From positions 31,316,383 through 31,380,382 of the forward strand of contig CM055874.1 in the NCBI GenBank assembly GCA_029582165.1: 64,000 nucleotides of DNA. The letters run 5' to 3'. The position numbers and the translations under genes are program-made. Below the pieces are notes generated by a model. It was not told where the DNA came from and searched no databases. It worked only from the letters and a program-made list of their open reading frames with translations. This DNA is from Portulaca oleracea. Lineage: Eukaryota; Streptophyta; Magnoliopsida; Caryophyllales; Portulacaceae. Position 1 is the first letter of the stretch, and the number at the start of each line of letters is the position of its first letter. Below, in pieces: positions 54,785 to 64,000 of the stretch.

Positions 54785-55038
54785 AACCTGATTCTGTCCA
54801 AACTTGAGGAAAATGATCCCGGGTCGACTCCACCTCGGTTCTCGGCTCGGCTTGGCTCGTGGAATCGCTCGGGATTCCCTAAAAAGCCCCAATTTAGCCC
54901 TTTTTTATGCTTTTACTCCAAAAGTGCGAAAACCTATAAAATAACTAAAGCACAAGTAAAAACGACGAAAAAGACTTGGAAACGAGCCAAAAGCGCAAGT
55001 AAAAAGGCGTTATTCAGGCCCAAAATCGGGACTAAACA

Positions 55039-55176
55039 CTTAATGGGTCGGTTCGACGTTAGATGGAATTAGTCTCATCATTATTAGGAGGATGGCTAGG
55101 CATGTAATTAGTGGCCCTTCTGTTGGAGCTAGATCCTTTCGTCCCTGGTGTTTAGGCGTCGTTCTCGCTGTTCATG
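55039..55176. other. Flank between element T and the MITE
   Basis: 138 bp, probably part of the gypsy remnant that resumes at 56313. No feature seen. Confidence 0.4.
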
Positions 55177-56312
55177 GGGTTTTTTGCTTTTTGGACCCCG
55201 AACTTTGGGGGTATTTATTATCCGGTACCACACATTTGAAAATTTATTTTTTGGACCCTATACTTTGTCTTCGGCAACAAAGTGGACATTGTTAGATGAG
55301 TCCGGCCCAAAAAAGCCCTTATTGACGTTTGAGTCTTTTTCCTTCCAACTTTGCCCTTTAATTATTCATGAACTTCCAAGTTTGCCCTTCATTTATTCAT
55401 TCTTATTTTTCCTTCACTTATTTATTACTACCAAAATTGTCAAATTTTTAATTTTTTAATTTAAAAATTCTTAACAACTTCAAAATTTTAAAAATTATAA
55501 ATTAAAATAATAAAACATTTAAATAGTTAAAAAAAATAAAATAAAAACTTAAAACTTAAAATGTTAAAATTTTAAGATTTTAAGATTTTAAAATTTTAAA
55601 ATGTTAAAATTTTAAAATTTTAAAATTTTAAAATGTTAAAATTTTAAAATTTTAAAATTTTAAAGTTTAAAAGCTTAAAATTTAAAAATTTAAAAATTTA
55701 AAATTTAAAATTTAAAATTAAAAAATATGAGGTTATAAAAAATTAGCAACTAAAAAATTAAAAATTAAAAAATCAAAAATTAAAAAATTGAAAATTGAAA
55801 ATTTTCAAAAAATAAAATAAAAAAATCAAAAATCAAAAATCAAAACATTTAAAAATAAAAATTAAAAGATTAAAAAAATTTAAAAATTTAAAAATTTAAA
55901 AATTTTATAATTTTATAATTTTACGATTTTAAAAATTAATAATTTTGAAATTAAAAATTAAAAATTAAAATCAAAATGAAAATGATAATTAAAAACTTAA
56001 AAACTAAAAAATTAAAAAATTAAAAAATTGAAAAATTAAAAATTAAAAATTAAAAATTAAAAATCAAAAAAGAAAGATAAAAATTTTAAAACTTAAAAAT
56101 TAAAAATTAACAAAAGTCATGATCTTTTAAAAATTGATAGAAGGGCATATTCGGAAGTTTATGTATCATTTGGGTCTTAGCCGGAGTCAAACTTAACTTT
56201 TGGCCATATTTTTGGTGTACCCAAAGTATAGGGTCCAAAAAATAAACTTTCAAATGTGTGGTACCAGATAATAAATACCCCTAAAGTTCGGGGTCCAAAA
56301 AGCAAAAAACCC
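55177..56312. mobile_element. MULE-type MITE with 100-bp terminal inverted repeats
   Basis: The left end, GGGTTTTTTGCTTTTTGGAC (55177 on), is matched in reverse complement at the right end (to 56312) for about 100 bp. The flanks CTGTTCATG (55168-55176) and ATGTTCATG (56313-56321) are a 9-bp duplication with one mismatch. The middle (55440-56110) is almost only AAAATTTAAAATT-like sequence. There is no transposase. A 9-bp duplication and long inverted ends fit Mutator-like elements. Confidence 0.75.
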
Positions 56313-57000
56313 ATGTTCATGACGTCCAGCTGCTCATAGATGTTATCTAGATAATCAAAGTCCTTGATCACATGGTAATCCTAGTGACAAGCCAGGTTAC
56401 TTTTGAGACTCACCTTAAATGTGGGTAGCTATAGATGTAAAGGTATAGTCTCATTGATGTGAGATAACTTTGTGTGTCATCTTTCAAAATAGTCTAGAAA
56501 GGGTTTATCCTTTCTTTTCTTCATGGCTGTAAGGTTATCAATTGTGGCATGCCTCCTTTGAGTGCGGTTATAATGGCTGATAAAGGCCTTGAACAACTCT
56601 TTCCAACCGTCCTTGATTTGGGATACTAGTGTATGGTAACACACTTTAGCTTCTCCCTTTAGAGTGGATAAGAAGATTGTAGAGTACATAACGACATCGA
56701 TCATGTTGATAGGTGTTAATCACATGAACTCCTCGATGTGGTCAGCTAGGTTCTCAGATGGTTTGAACCTGAAGTTTGGCACTTCGACCTTGTTAAACAC
56801 CTTCATGATCAAACGGACAGACAAAGGAACATTCGTATATTTGTCCGCGAAAGCCGGGACAATACTCATCATCTTGGTAAGGCTCTTCAGCTTTTGTTCG
56901 AGGGCCTTAACAACAGGATCTTCTATGATCTTTGGGCTCCCCATGGATGCTTTGGAATTGCCCTATGATGACCATTAAACTAGTCATTTTGTTGTGTTTT
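56313..57000 (-). pseudogene. gag: Gypsy gag fragment
   Basis: Minus-strand readings 56944-56720 (VEVPNFRFKPSENLADHIEEFM) and 56704-56477 (STLKGEAKVCYHTLV, GWKELFKAFISHYNR, LDYFER) are two parts of one gag capsid domain, split by a frame change near 56710. The pattern P.F..Y.G..DP..HI..F with L.G.A..WY..L is that of plant Ty3/gypsy gag in general. No LTR was found for it. Confidence 0.6.
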
Positions 57001-57317
57001 GACCAAGTTCTAGCTCAAACACGTATCCATCAATCTCCTCAACATCTTCCTAATCTAGGATTAGTCCCGACTTCTCATTGACCTTAGTGATGGCCTACAA
57101 CATGTCATTGATCATATGTTGTTTCTCGTTAAACCTTTTCTCAATCTTCTTGTCTTGTTCAAGAAAATTGATGAAGACTAGACCCTGCCTTTTGGTGTAC
57201 AAGTCCTCCAACTATTTGATGATATTAGTTTTAGAAGTAGCAACCTAAATAATGACCTCTTGGAACCACGCTTCTGCAATTGTAGCTTTGTGATTTTTAG
57301 GTCGGATAGCTAAGAGA
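57001..57317. other. Stretch without a gene
   Basis: Likely more of the same gypsy remnant on the minus strand. No domain identified. Confidence 0.35.
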
Positions 57318-57660
57318 ATGTACTTCGGGTGTAGAGTGTGTTGGCCGGTGCATGGAAGTTTGTTAGCAGCTCAAAAAATGACTCTTACACTGATTACCCA
57401 ATGCATGCATGTCTTAATGGACCTGCATGGGACCCTAATACGTGGACTTGATGTCTACATGCTGACACAAAGATTACTCACCCACTATTGGGGAGTGTAT
57501 GGAGTGAGTCGACCGGTGTATGGAAGTCTGTTAATAGCTCAAAAAATGACTCTTACACTGATTACCCAATGCATGCATGCCTTAATGGACCTATATGGGA
57601 CCCTAATACATTGACTGGCACAAAGATGACTCACCCACTATTTGGGAGTGTATGGGCTAC
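57318..57660. repeat. Direct duplication of about 170 bp
   Basis: Two copies share AGCTCAAAAAATGACTCTTA and GATTACCCAATGCATGCATG (about 57370 and 57537), plus GACTCACCCACTATT-like ends. The second is shorter by an internal deletion. Confidence 0.8.
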
Positions 57661-58735
57661 ATGTATGTGAACCTATTATGATGCTGTACAACAAGAGTAC
57701 TCATTGGGTCACAATAGGCTACATTTTTTTAGCATTTTTTTACAGGCTCATATCCAAGTAAAAGATACAACAGACATCCAGACTCAAGAATATAAAAAAG
57801 GATCGGACAGAACCAATCGCACACGGGTTGGATCAAGGGACAAAACTATGTGGCCCAACAAGGAACGGTGAGCCAGGTCTAACACAAAGTCGTCTGGCCT
57901 ACAAACCTCACTTAGGCCACACAGTTGGCCTTTTTACCTAGAAAAAGTGTGCTTGGAAGGAGCCGAGGCCAAATTATGTTTTTGGGCACACGGGTTGGAT
58001 CAAGGGACAAAACTATGTTTTTGGGCCACGCTTTCTGGATCATTTGCCTCATTTTGAGCGGGCTAGGATTATACCTATCACAGACTAGGCTCAAACTGAC
58101 TCAAGTTTAATTATAAAATATGTACATACAGATAAATAGCATAGACATGAGGGTTGATCTTATCCAATGCTCTAAGTTTATGGATTACTAAGTTCGAGAT
58201 AGGATATGGTACCACATGTTCACGCCTCGGTGCACTTCCCCTATATGAAATTTATAGTTAAAATGTGTGAGGTGTTGCTCTTTGGACTTCAAGGAAGCGT
58301 CGGAGTATAATATGGGTGAGAGGAGAGATCAAATGATTATTAATATAAATGCACCACAAAAGTAGTAACCACCCACTCTCGGGATAATTCATAGGTTAAA
58401 ACCTAAACCAACACTTTTGTGCTCCTTTGTCATAAGACTCGAGAGCAACTCGGCTTAATCCTTAAATAAGAACACTTTTGAGAAGAACCTTATAATTCTT
58501 AAGAATTATAAATTAGTAAATTTATTTTCGAAATTTCACCAATTCATATAAATGATCCAAATAATCAATTGAAGAACCGATATGATAGACAAATAGTCAG
58601 AATCGCAGTAGCCCATTGGGATAACTCAGGAGGCATGGCGGCCTACACTAAGTCAGGCCAATGGTCCAACTGGTCGAAGAGATGATATAGAGAACCAAAA
58701 CTGTGGCCAAGGCCATGTGGCTTTTGCTGCTGTTT
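57661..58735. other. No gene
   Basis: The block ACACGGGTTGGATCAAGGGA occurs twice (about 57822 and 57987). Otherwise nothing recognisable. Confidence 0.5.
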
Positions 58736-58925
58736 TGCTAAAACAATGCCTTAGGCCAAGTAGCCTTGGCTACTATATTGGCCTAAACAATGCCCAGGGC
58801 CAAACAACCTTGGCTACTATTTTGGCCAAAACAATGCCTAAGCCTAAGTGGCCTTGGCTACTGTTTTGGCTCAAACAATGCCAACGGCCTGTTTTGGCCA
58901 AAACATTGCTCAAGGCCAAGCTTTG
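58736..58925. repeat. 44-bp tandem repeat, about four units
   Basis: Units carry AAACAATGCC, GGCCAAG and CCTTGGCTACTATTTTGG. The plus-strand ORFs across it are repeat artefacts. Confidence 0.85.
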
Positions 58926-59824
58926 GCTTCTATTTTAATGTCGAACTATCCTTTTTATGTCATTTATCAAGCCTTAAGTTAACGAATGATCACAAATATG
59001 AATCAGTGAAATAAACATGAATTAAAGTAGATAAATTATAATTAAAAGAGCACCCAATTGATTTTAAGGATGTCAACAAACCTTAAAACAAGACTCTGAC
59101 CTACGAACTGGAAATCCAAGTTTCAGGGCTAAGATTACCGGTCCAAGAGATAGAAAACTCTCGAACTCGCCTGTTTCGGAAATATACTTTACTAGAAGCA
59201 ATTAGAAATGAAATAGAGTGAGGAGAATTTTAGAAGAATTTCACGAGATTATATTCATGCCATGTATGTTAAAGAACTTTTCACAAAATGTATAAGCATA
59301 ACGACAAGATAGATTACATGATTAAGAATAAAAGAGCAACATAATAACTCTAACCTTTTTCAAACCATATAACATGTAAAGATAATTTGGATGGAGGGAG
59401 AAAAGAGCAATTTTCGAGGTGAATATGTCAAGGGATTTCTTGGTTCGTTTGGATTTATGGAATGATGGGGTATCTATTGGTGAATGAGAGGTTTATGGAA
59501 AAGGGAAGGATGAAACATGATCCTTATTTCATGCCATTTATCACATAATCCGCCCATCAAAGTCATTTGATTATGGGAGTGCATGCATGAGGGTTGCATG
59601 GATTAAGAGATCGGTGTTGCATAATAACATCACATGGATTGTTGAGGTGTAATACATCCCAGACCGCACAGCCTTAGGTGTGTTTTCTCACACATATTGG
59701 TGATGTGGCATGCACTAGGTCCGTTAACAAGACTACCAAGGCTAAACAACCTTGTGGGGTTTCTGGGTTGTTTTTTGTGCTTTTTGTGGTTTTGAGCTTG
59801 ACTTTTGCATGCTAACTATTTACA
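58926..59824. other. No gene
   Basis: A/T-rich. Upstream of the copia remnant and possibly part of that element. No domain or repeat recognised. Confidence 0.45.
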
Positions 59825-60921
59825 TTGGGTCAATTATTTTATACAATTTTATCTAAAATAACTAGTATAAAATTTGATGTCTACACTACTTCTTGCTACT
59901 TGCTCAACAAAACACGTCACTCCTCAACTAACTTCGAAATTCTAGATGAGGCTTGGTTAGGCAATTTAGTTAACTATTATGTTTTGAGAGTTTTTGTATA
60001 TCTTGTTTTTTCCCATGTAAATGAGGGGATGTTGTCCCTTAGGGGTGCCAAATGCATGTTTTTAGGTATTGGGTATGTGTCTAAGGAATACAGAATGTTG
60101 TGTCTAGACTTTAAGAAAGTTATACACGCTAGAGAATTAACCTTTGATTAAACTGCAATGTCATCTAGAATTGAATCAACTATCTCTTCTGTTGGTGCAG
60201 ATAGTCATAAGAATGTTGCTAAGAGAATTGAGTTCAAAGTGGAACAACTTAGAGCTCAAGGTGGAGCTTCTGAGACCTGCAAGCAAGAGCAGGTTGCTAA
60301 CATTATTCTTGAGACAACTCACGTTGATCAACCAAAGACTATGGCTGATGTTCCTCAGGTGGAGGAACAACATAGCATAGCCAGAGATAGTCCTAGGAGG
60401 GATATTAAGAGACCAACACAATATATTGGATGATGCGTTGGTGATTTATGCGTTGAATATTACAAAGAAGACTCCTAAGGGTGTCGAGCCTTGTATCTAT
60501 CATGAGGAGGCCATCTCTTGTCTTTGTGCCTCAAGATGCATTGCAGCTATGCAAGAAGAGATGGAGAATTTGCAAAACAACAAGACATGATAGTTATGTG
60601 CATGAGTTACCTAAAGGGCGACGACGCTCCCATTATACTAAGTAGATGTACAAGAGGAAATAAGGTATCCTTGACGTTGAAAGTACAAGGTGGAAAGCCA
60701 GATTAGTTGTTAGAGGTTGCAACCAGAGAGAGAATTGGTTACAACTAGGTATTTTCTCCTGTAGTGAGACATTTGTTGTCCCTAGTAATGAGAGATAAGT
60801 GTGCAAATTAAAGAAGTCTTTGTATGGACTTTAGCAAACATCCTGGTAGTGGTACAATAGGTTTCATACCTTTATTATTAGACAGGGTTACAAAAGAAGT
60901 AGATATGATAACTATGTGTAC
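59825..60921 (+). pseudogene. pol: Ty1/copia pol remnant (integrase end and RT start)
   Basis: 59825-60151 has CYLLNKTRHSSTNFEI, FSHVNEGMLSLRGAKCMFLG and the RELTFD end of copia integrase. 60158-60433 is a variable linker. From about 60500 RT pieces appear in broken frames: an AAMQEEME-like stretch, VQGGK..LVVRGCNQ, then CKLKKSLYGL, WYNRF and RYDNYV. Sequence between the latter blocks is missing. At 60921 it is cut by the SIRE-like LTR. Confidence 0.75.
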
Positions 60922-62027
60922 TGAAATAACCCTTGGGGGGTGAATAGGGTTATTGAAGTTCTGCACAATAAAAGAAGACGTTAGTAACAAACCTTAACTT
61001 ACTGTTAAGGCTTTAGACATAGTGTAACAAAATTACTTATATTATTGAATACAACCAGAAAGTGTTACACTGAGGTGGTTACAAACAGTCTCACTGTCCT
61101 AGAGTTGCAGTTACAATGGAGCTAGTGTCCCTATTAAGTTGGCTAGTATCCCAACTAAGTTGTCCTAGCAGCGATTGTAGACGAAAAGCTTTCACCAACC
61201 ACATTGGTGATTGTCACTCACAGAAACTACAACACTTAGTTTCTATTACACTACTTGCCGAGGTCATCAGCTATAATCTACCAAAGGTCCTCTATTGGTT
61301 ACACTCTCACTAATATCAATTGGTTACACACTCAAAAATCACTCACTGATTTCCTACAACATTTCTCTCGATTTCTTCACTTGGAATCGAATGAATGTTT
61401 CTACTTGGGGTTATGAGTTGATTTATAGCCTTCTTGCGGATTTCCTTCCTTATTGGTGGTCAACGACTATATCACTGTATGGTTTGATTTGCTTGATTTG
61501 TTGTCCTTTGTTTCTTGATTGGTAATCCTCCAGATTCCTTCCTTCTTGACAACTTGATTTGTACTAGATATATACGCTTCCATATTGGGTGTCTTTAATC
61601 TCCTTCCTTTTGCACAACAATGGTCAGGGTTGATTCTTTCCCAGATTTGGAAGCATCCAATTATAATCAGATTTCGATTCTTTCCTAGATTTGGATGCTT
61701 ACATTTTTAGGAGGTCTCTCCAAGTTCTCTTTCTCCAAATAGTCAGCATACTTAGAAAGAATTAAAGGTGAGATACTTCCCTAAGTGAGTTTGCAATTTT
61801 GGCACTCTCAATCAAAAATCCATAGGCGAATGTCCTCCATAGGGAATGCGATGAGGGCATCATAAAGTGCGATGTGAAGGTCGTTAGTTCTACAGGGTGG
61901 AATCAAGACAAAATGGAACACAAGATACTTCCCTTTTCTTGCTTTCGTAAATTTGTCTTTCATATCTAAACTCCGTGTGAGGACCTTAGTGAATGTAGAA
62001 GTAATGTCCATGAACCTAATCCTAACA
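60922..62027 (-). repeat. 3' LTR of the SIRE-like element
   Basis: On the minus strand it starts TGTTAGGATTAGG and ends GGGTTATTTCA, giving TG...CA ends, 1,106 bp. The start directly follows AAAGGGGGAGAC. No partner LTR is in the window. Confidence 0.7.
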
Positions 62028-62040
62028 GTCTCCCCCTTTG
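62028..62040 (-). promoter_or_regulatory. Polypurine tract of the SIRE-like element
   Basis: The minus strand reads CACAAAGGGGGAGAC against the LTR, a typical SIRE/Maximus tract. Confidence 0.8.
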
Positions 62041-62539
62041 TGATGGAAGAAAAAATTCATTAATAACTATACTCCTTCTCCCCCTTTTGGACTTTTATCA
62101 AAATATCATAGGAAACTTCCCCTTCATATAGCAACCCTCAGTAATAATCTACAACAACTTAATGAACTTGTTAATACTAAGAGAGGGTGCTCCCCTAAAT
62201 AAATGCCATGAGTGATCAATAACACTGTCATTTATATAGATCTTGTATGTCAAACTTTATTAAATGCGAGGGACATGAGGTTGTTGTCGCCTTCTCCAAG
62301 GACCTTGGGTTTTACTGAAGAAGTTGTTACTGATGCATACAATGTCCTTGATTGTTCCAAGTTTATTTGAGCATCCAAACTCTTGAGGTTTCAGTATTTC
62401 CCTAGTTGGATGTCGAGCATACCTACAAAATTTTCAAACACCTTCTTCAAGACATAATTGACATCAAATTGAGGTCCTTGAGTACTAGTAACAACTATGT
62501 TAGGACGTCTTGTTCCTCTTGGAACCCAAATTTGCATAA
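62041..62539 (-). other. Spacer between gag and polypurine tract
   Basis: Contains a second CCCCCTTTTGG-type tract near 62090 (polypurine on the minus strand). No coding sequence. Confidence 0.5.
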
Positions 62540-64000
62540 TTCTTAAACGATAATAGTTGGAGTAATAAGAGTTACGGGATTGGCACTCATTTTTGAGATA
62601 AGAGGATTGACCTTGGAATCTTTTTCCAAGGTAGTTGCATTGTCCTTGGTGTCGTGAGTAGAATATGTGACCTTGGTCCTTTCTATCAAGGTCGCTACAA
62701 CATCCTTGATCCCTTGTTCTAGCTGGCAGTTTTTGAGAGACATAACGTCCTTGACGACAGTTTTATTTCTTCTTGGAACGATGTCCCAATCCTTCCTTAT
62801 TCAAAGATACACATTGAGGTCCATGCAATTCACCAGAGTTTTCTTCTTCCTTGGTTGGCGTAACAGGAGGACTTGTGACCTTATCGAGGTTGGCCTCGAG
62901 GTCTAGTTTTTCAGTCTCGAGAATGTCAATCTTGGAGGTAAAATCATTGCAAGACTTTTCCAATTTATCTTTAGACTCTTCCAGACCCTTGATAGTCCTT
63001 TTTAAAGACTTAATTTTATTCAAGTACTTAGTCTCACCTGCAACAATCTTGAGAAAACAGTTTGCTAAATACTTTTTAGGCCAAGTAAGGAGCTCATCAA
63101 GAGTTACTTCCCCTGATTCATCTTCATCATTGTCTTGTTAGACATCATTTGTTGTACCAACTTCCTCGGTATAACTGATGCCTTTTCCCATAAGATAATG
63201 ACTAGCAACCTCCTCATCATCAATCCAATTTCCATTATTGTCACTCCAAGCGCCCATCAGGGCTATATGACTCCTCCTTTTTTTGTTCTTTCTAATATAG
63301 GGACAATCTTTGATCAAGTGATCGGGATCATCACAACAAAAGCAAGAAAGTGGGTTAGTTTCATTACTTGAGGAGTCCACACCTCTTTGGTTGATATGTT
63401 TGGATGGGGAACCTCTGGAGTTATGACTCTTCTTACACGGTTTCTTGAGTTCCTTGGCCATCAAAGCCAAACTCTGGTTCTTATCATCCTCATTTGACTT
63501 GTTGTTAGGACCATTAAAGTCCTTGCGGACTGCTTCTTTATTCTCATCATGCTCTTCTTGAAGATATATATCGTGAGCAAGAAGCTTTCCAATGAGGTCA
63601 TCTAATTTAAGAGTTTTCAAATCTTAAGCTTCCTCGATTGTGGTGACTTTTGGTTCCCATTTCGTTTTTGGAATGCATATGAGGACCTTGCAAACTTTTT
63701 CTTCATTGGAGTAGGTTTTTCCCAAGGACTTGAGATTATTGACTATGATAGCAAATCCTTTGTACATGTCCATGTCGGATTCTCCATTCTTCATTTTGAA
63801 GGATTCGTAATGCTTGATGTAATTGTCAAGCCTTATTTATCGAACTTGGTTAGTTCCTTCATATGTGGTCATTAAGGTATCCCACACCTGCTTAGTTATA
63901 TCACAGCTAGAGACATATTCAAACCCAAGAATCAAGTCCACAATAAAGAGTATGTAAGGGTTTAATATTTTTATTTACCTTTTCTACTTCTTTGGCGGTA
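62540..64000 (-). pseudogene. gag: Copia (SIRE-like) gag, broken
   Basis: From the window edge the minus strand reads a UBN2-type gag with stops near 63836 and at 63624-63626. 63620-63138 continues with LKLDDLIGKLLAHDIYL, a Lys-rich stretch and a zinc knuckle CX2CX4HX4C (CFCCDDPDHLIKDC). 63023-62763 is a coiled-coil-like Lys/Glu/Leu stretch. 62743-62543 is the last open piece, with degenerate short repeats. Gag would form the particle, but this copy cannot without repair of several breaks. Confidence 0.75.

Larger units (their letters stand above)
49476..55038 (-). mobile_element. Element T: non-autonomous Athila-like element with truncated 3' LTR
   Basis: The minus strand has a full 5' LTR (53383-55038), tRNA-Asp PBS, gag, a short acidic ORF, a 3' region like that of element O, polypurine tract, and only the last 85 bp of a 3' LTR (49476-49560). 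Internal DNA is 3.8 kb and lacks protease core, RT, RNase H, integrase and third ORF. Such elements need enzymes from relatives such as element O. The outer part of the 3' LTR is deleted, so no target duplication can be checked. Confidence 0.85.
53383..55038 (-). repeat. 5' LTR of element T
   Basis: 1,656 bp, TGTGTAAC...TAAACA. Its left part resembles the element O LTR (GTTTTATCGTTCTTC, GAGCTAGGGGCCTT and the CATCCCACTTGAGGGAAGGAT block), so the two are related families. It holds a dyad array and a clear TATA box. Confidence 0.92.
60922..64000 (-). mobile_element. SIRE-like Ty1/copia element without pol (extends past the window)
   Basis: The minus strand has gag (from the window edge to about 62540), a 500-bp spacer, a polypurine tract (62028-62040) and a 3' LTR (60922-62027). 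No protease, integrase or RT lies between gag and the polypurine tract, so the element is internally deleted. It interrupts the copia remnant of 59825-60921. The 5' LTR and the second target duplication lie outside the window. Confidence 0.75.

Noticed and set aside
54371..54892. 173-aa Arg/Pro-rich minus ORF in the element T LTR
   Set aside because: It spans the GC-rich dyad array and TATA region of an LTR; its open frame is due to GC-rich repeats.
62667..63371. Plus-strand ORFs over the copia gag
   Set aside because: Shadows; the minus strand carries the zinc knuckle and gag pattern.

Overview
This is nuclear DNA from a flowering plant with a large, repeat-rich genome, probably a eudicot. 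The evidence is a plant GRAS transcription factor, plant LTR-retrotransposon lineages primed by tRNA-Asp, a plant L1-type LINE, a Helitron terminus and SIRE-like copia sequence. I cannot name the species. Only one gene looks like a working host gene: a single-exon SHORT-ROOT-type GRAS protein at 35601-36929 (minus). Nearly everything else is mobile DNA, much of it nested.

Layout. Bases 1-352 and 27176-28030 are two halves of a decayed plus-strand retroelement (host A). It is split by a 26.8 kb minus-strand Athila-like Ty3/gypsy element at 353-27175 (element O), flanked by the 5-bp duplication CCATA. Element O was later split inside its third ORF by a second, younger Athila-like element at 4291-17269 (element I, duplication GAGTT). 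Both run 5'LTR - PBS - gag - protease/RT/RNaseH - integrase - spacer - third ORF - polypurine tract - 3'LTR on the minus strand. From 28.0 to 34.7 kb come a microsatellite, a foldback repeat, a Helitron 3' end, a decayed LINE set between (TA)n tracts, and a small palindromic MITE. The GRAS gene follows. From 37.7 to 46.2 kb lie several families of degenerate tandem repeats that look like the 3' region of a Tat/Ogre-type plus-strand element. They end in a polypurine tract, an LTR (46191-49024), a PBS and the same gag-like ORF seen at base 1 (host B). Host B is interrupted by a third Athila-like element (element T, 49476-55038), which keeps gag but has lost the protease core, RT, integrase and third ORF. 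The right end holds a gypsy gag remnant carrying a MULE-type MITE, short tandem repeats, a copia pol remnant, and a SIRE-like copia element that keeps gag but has no pol before its 3' LTR.

The most unusual structure is shared by the three Athila-like elements. Each LTR has an array of short dyad-symmetric motifs arranged in pairs about 21 bp apart (two DNA turns). The array begins about 250-280 bp into the LTR and ends 45-65 bp upstream of a TATA-like box. The motif differs between elements (GACCGTG-N2-CACGGTC, GACACGG-N-CCGTGTC, GATAGCG-N2-CGCTATC), but symmetry and spacing persist. Elements O and I also carry pairs internally, between integrase and the third ORF. This suggests a spacing-constrained regulatory module serving the LTR promoter and perhaps a second promoter for the third ORF. 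That function is inferred, not shown. All counts, alignments and identities here were made by eye.
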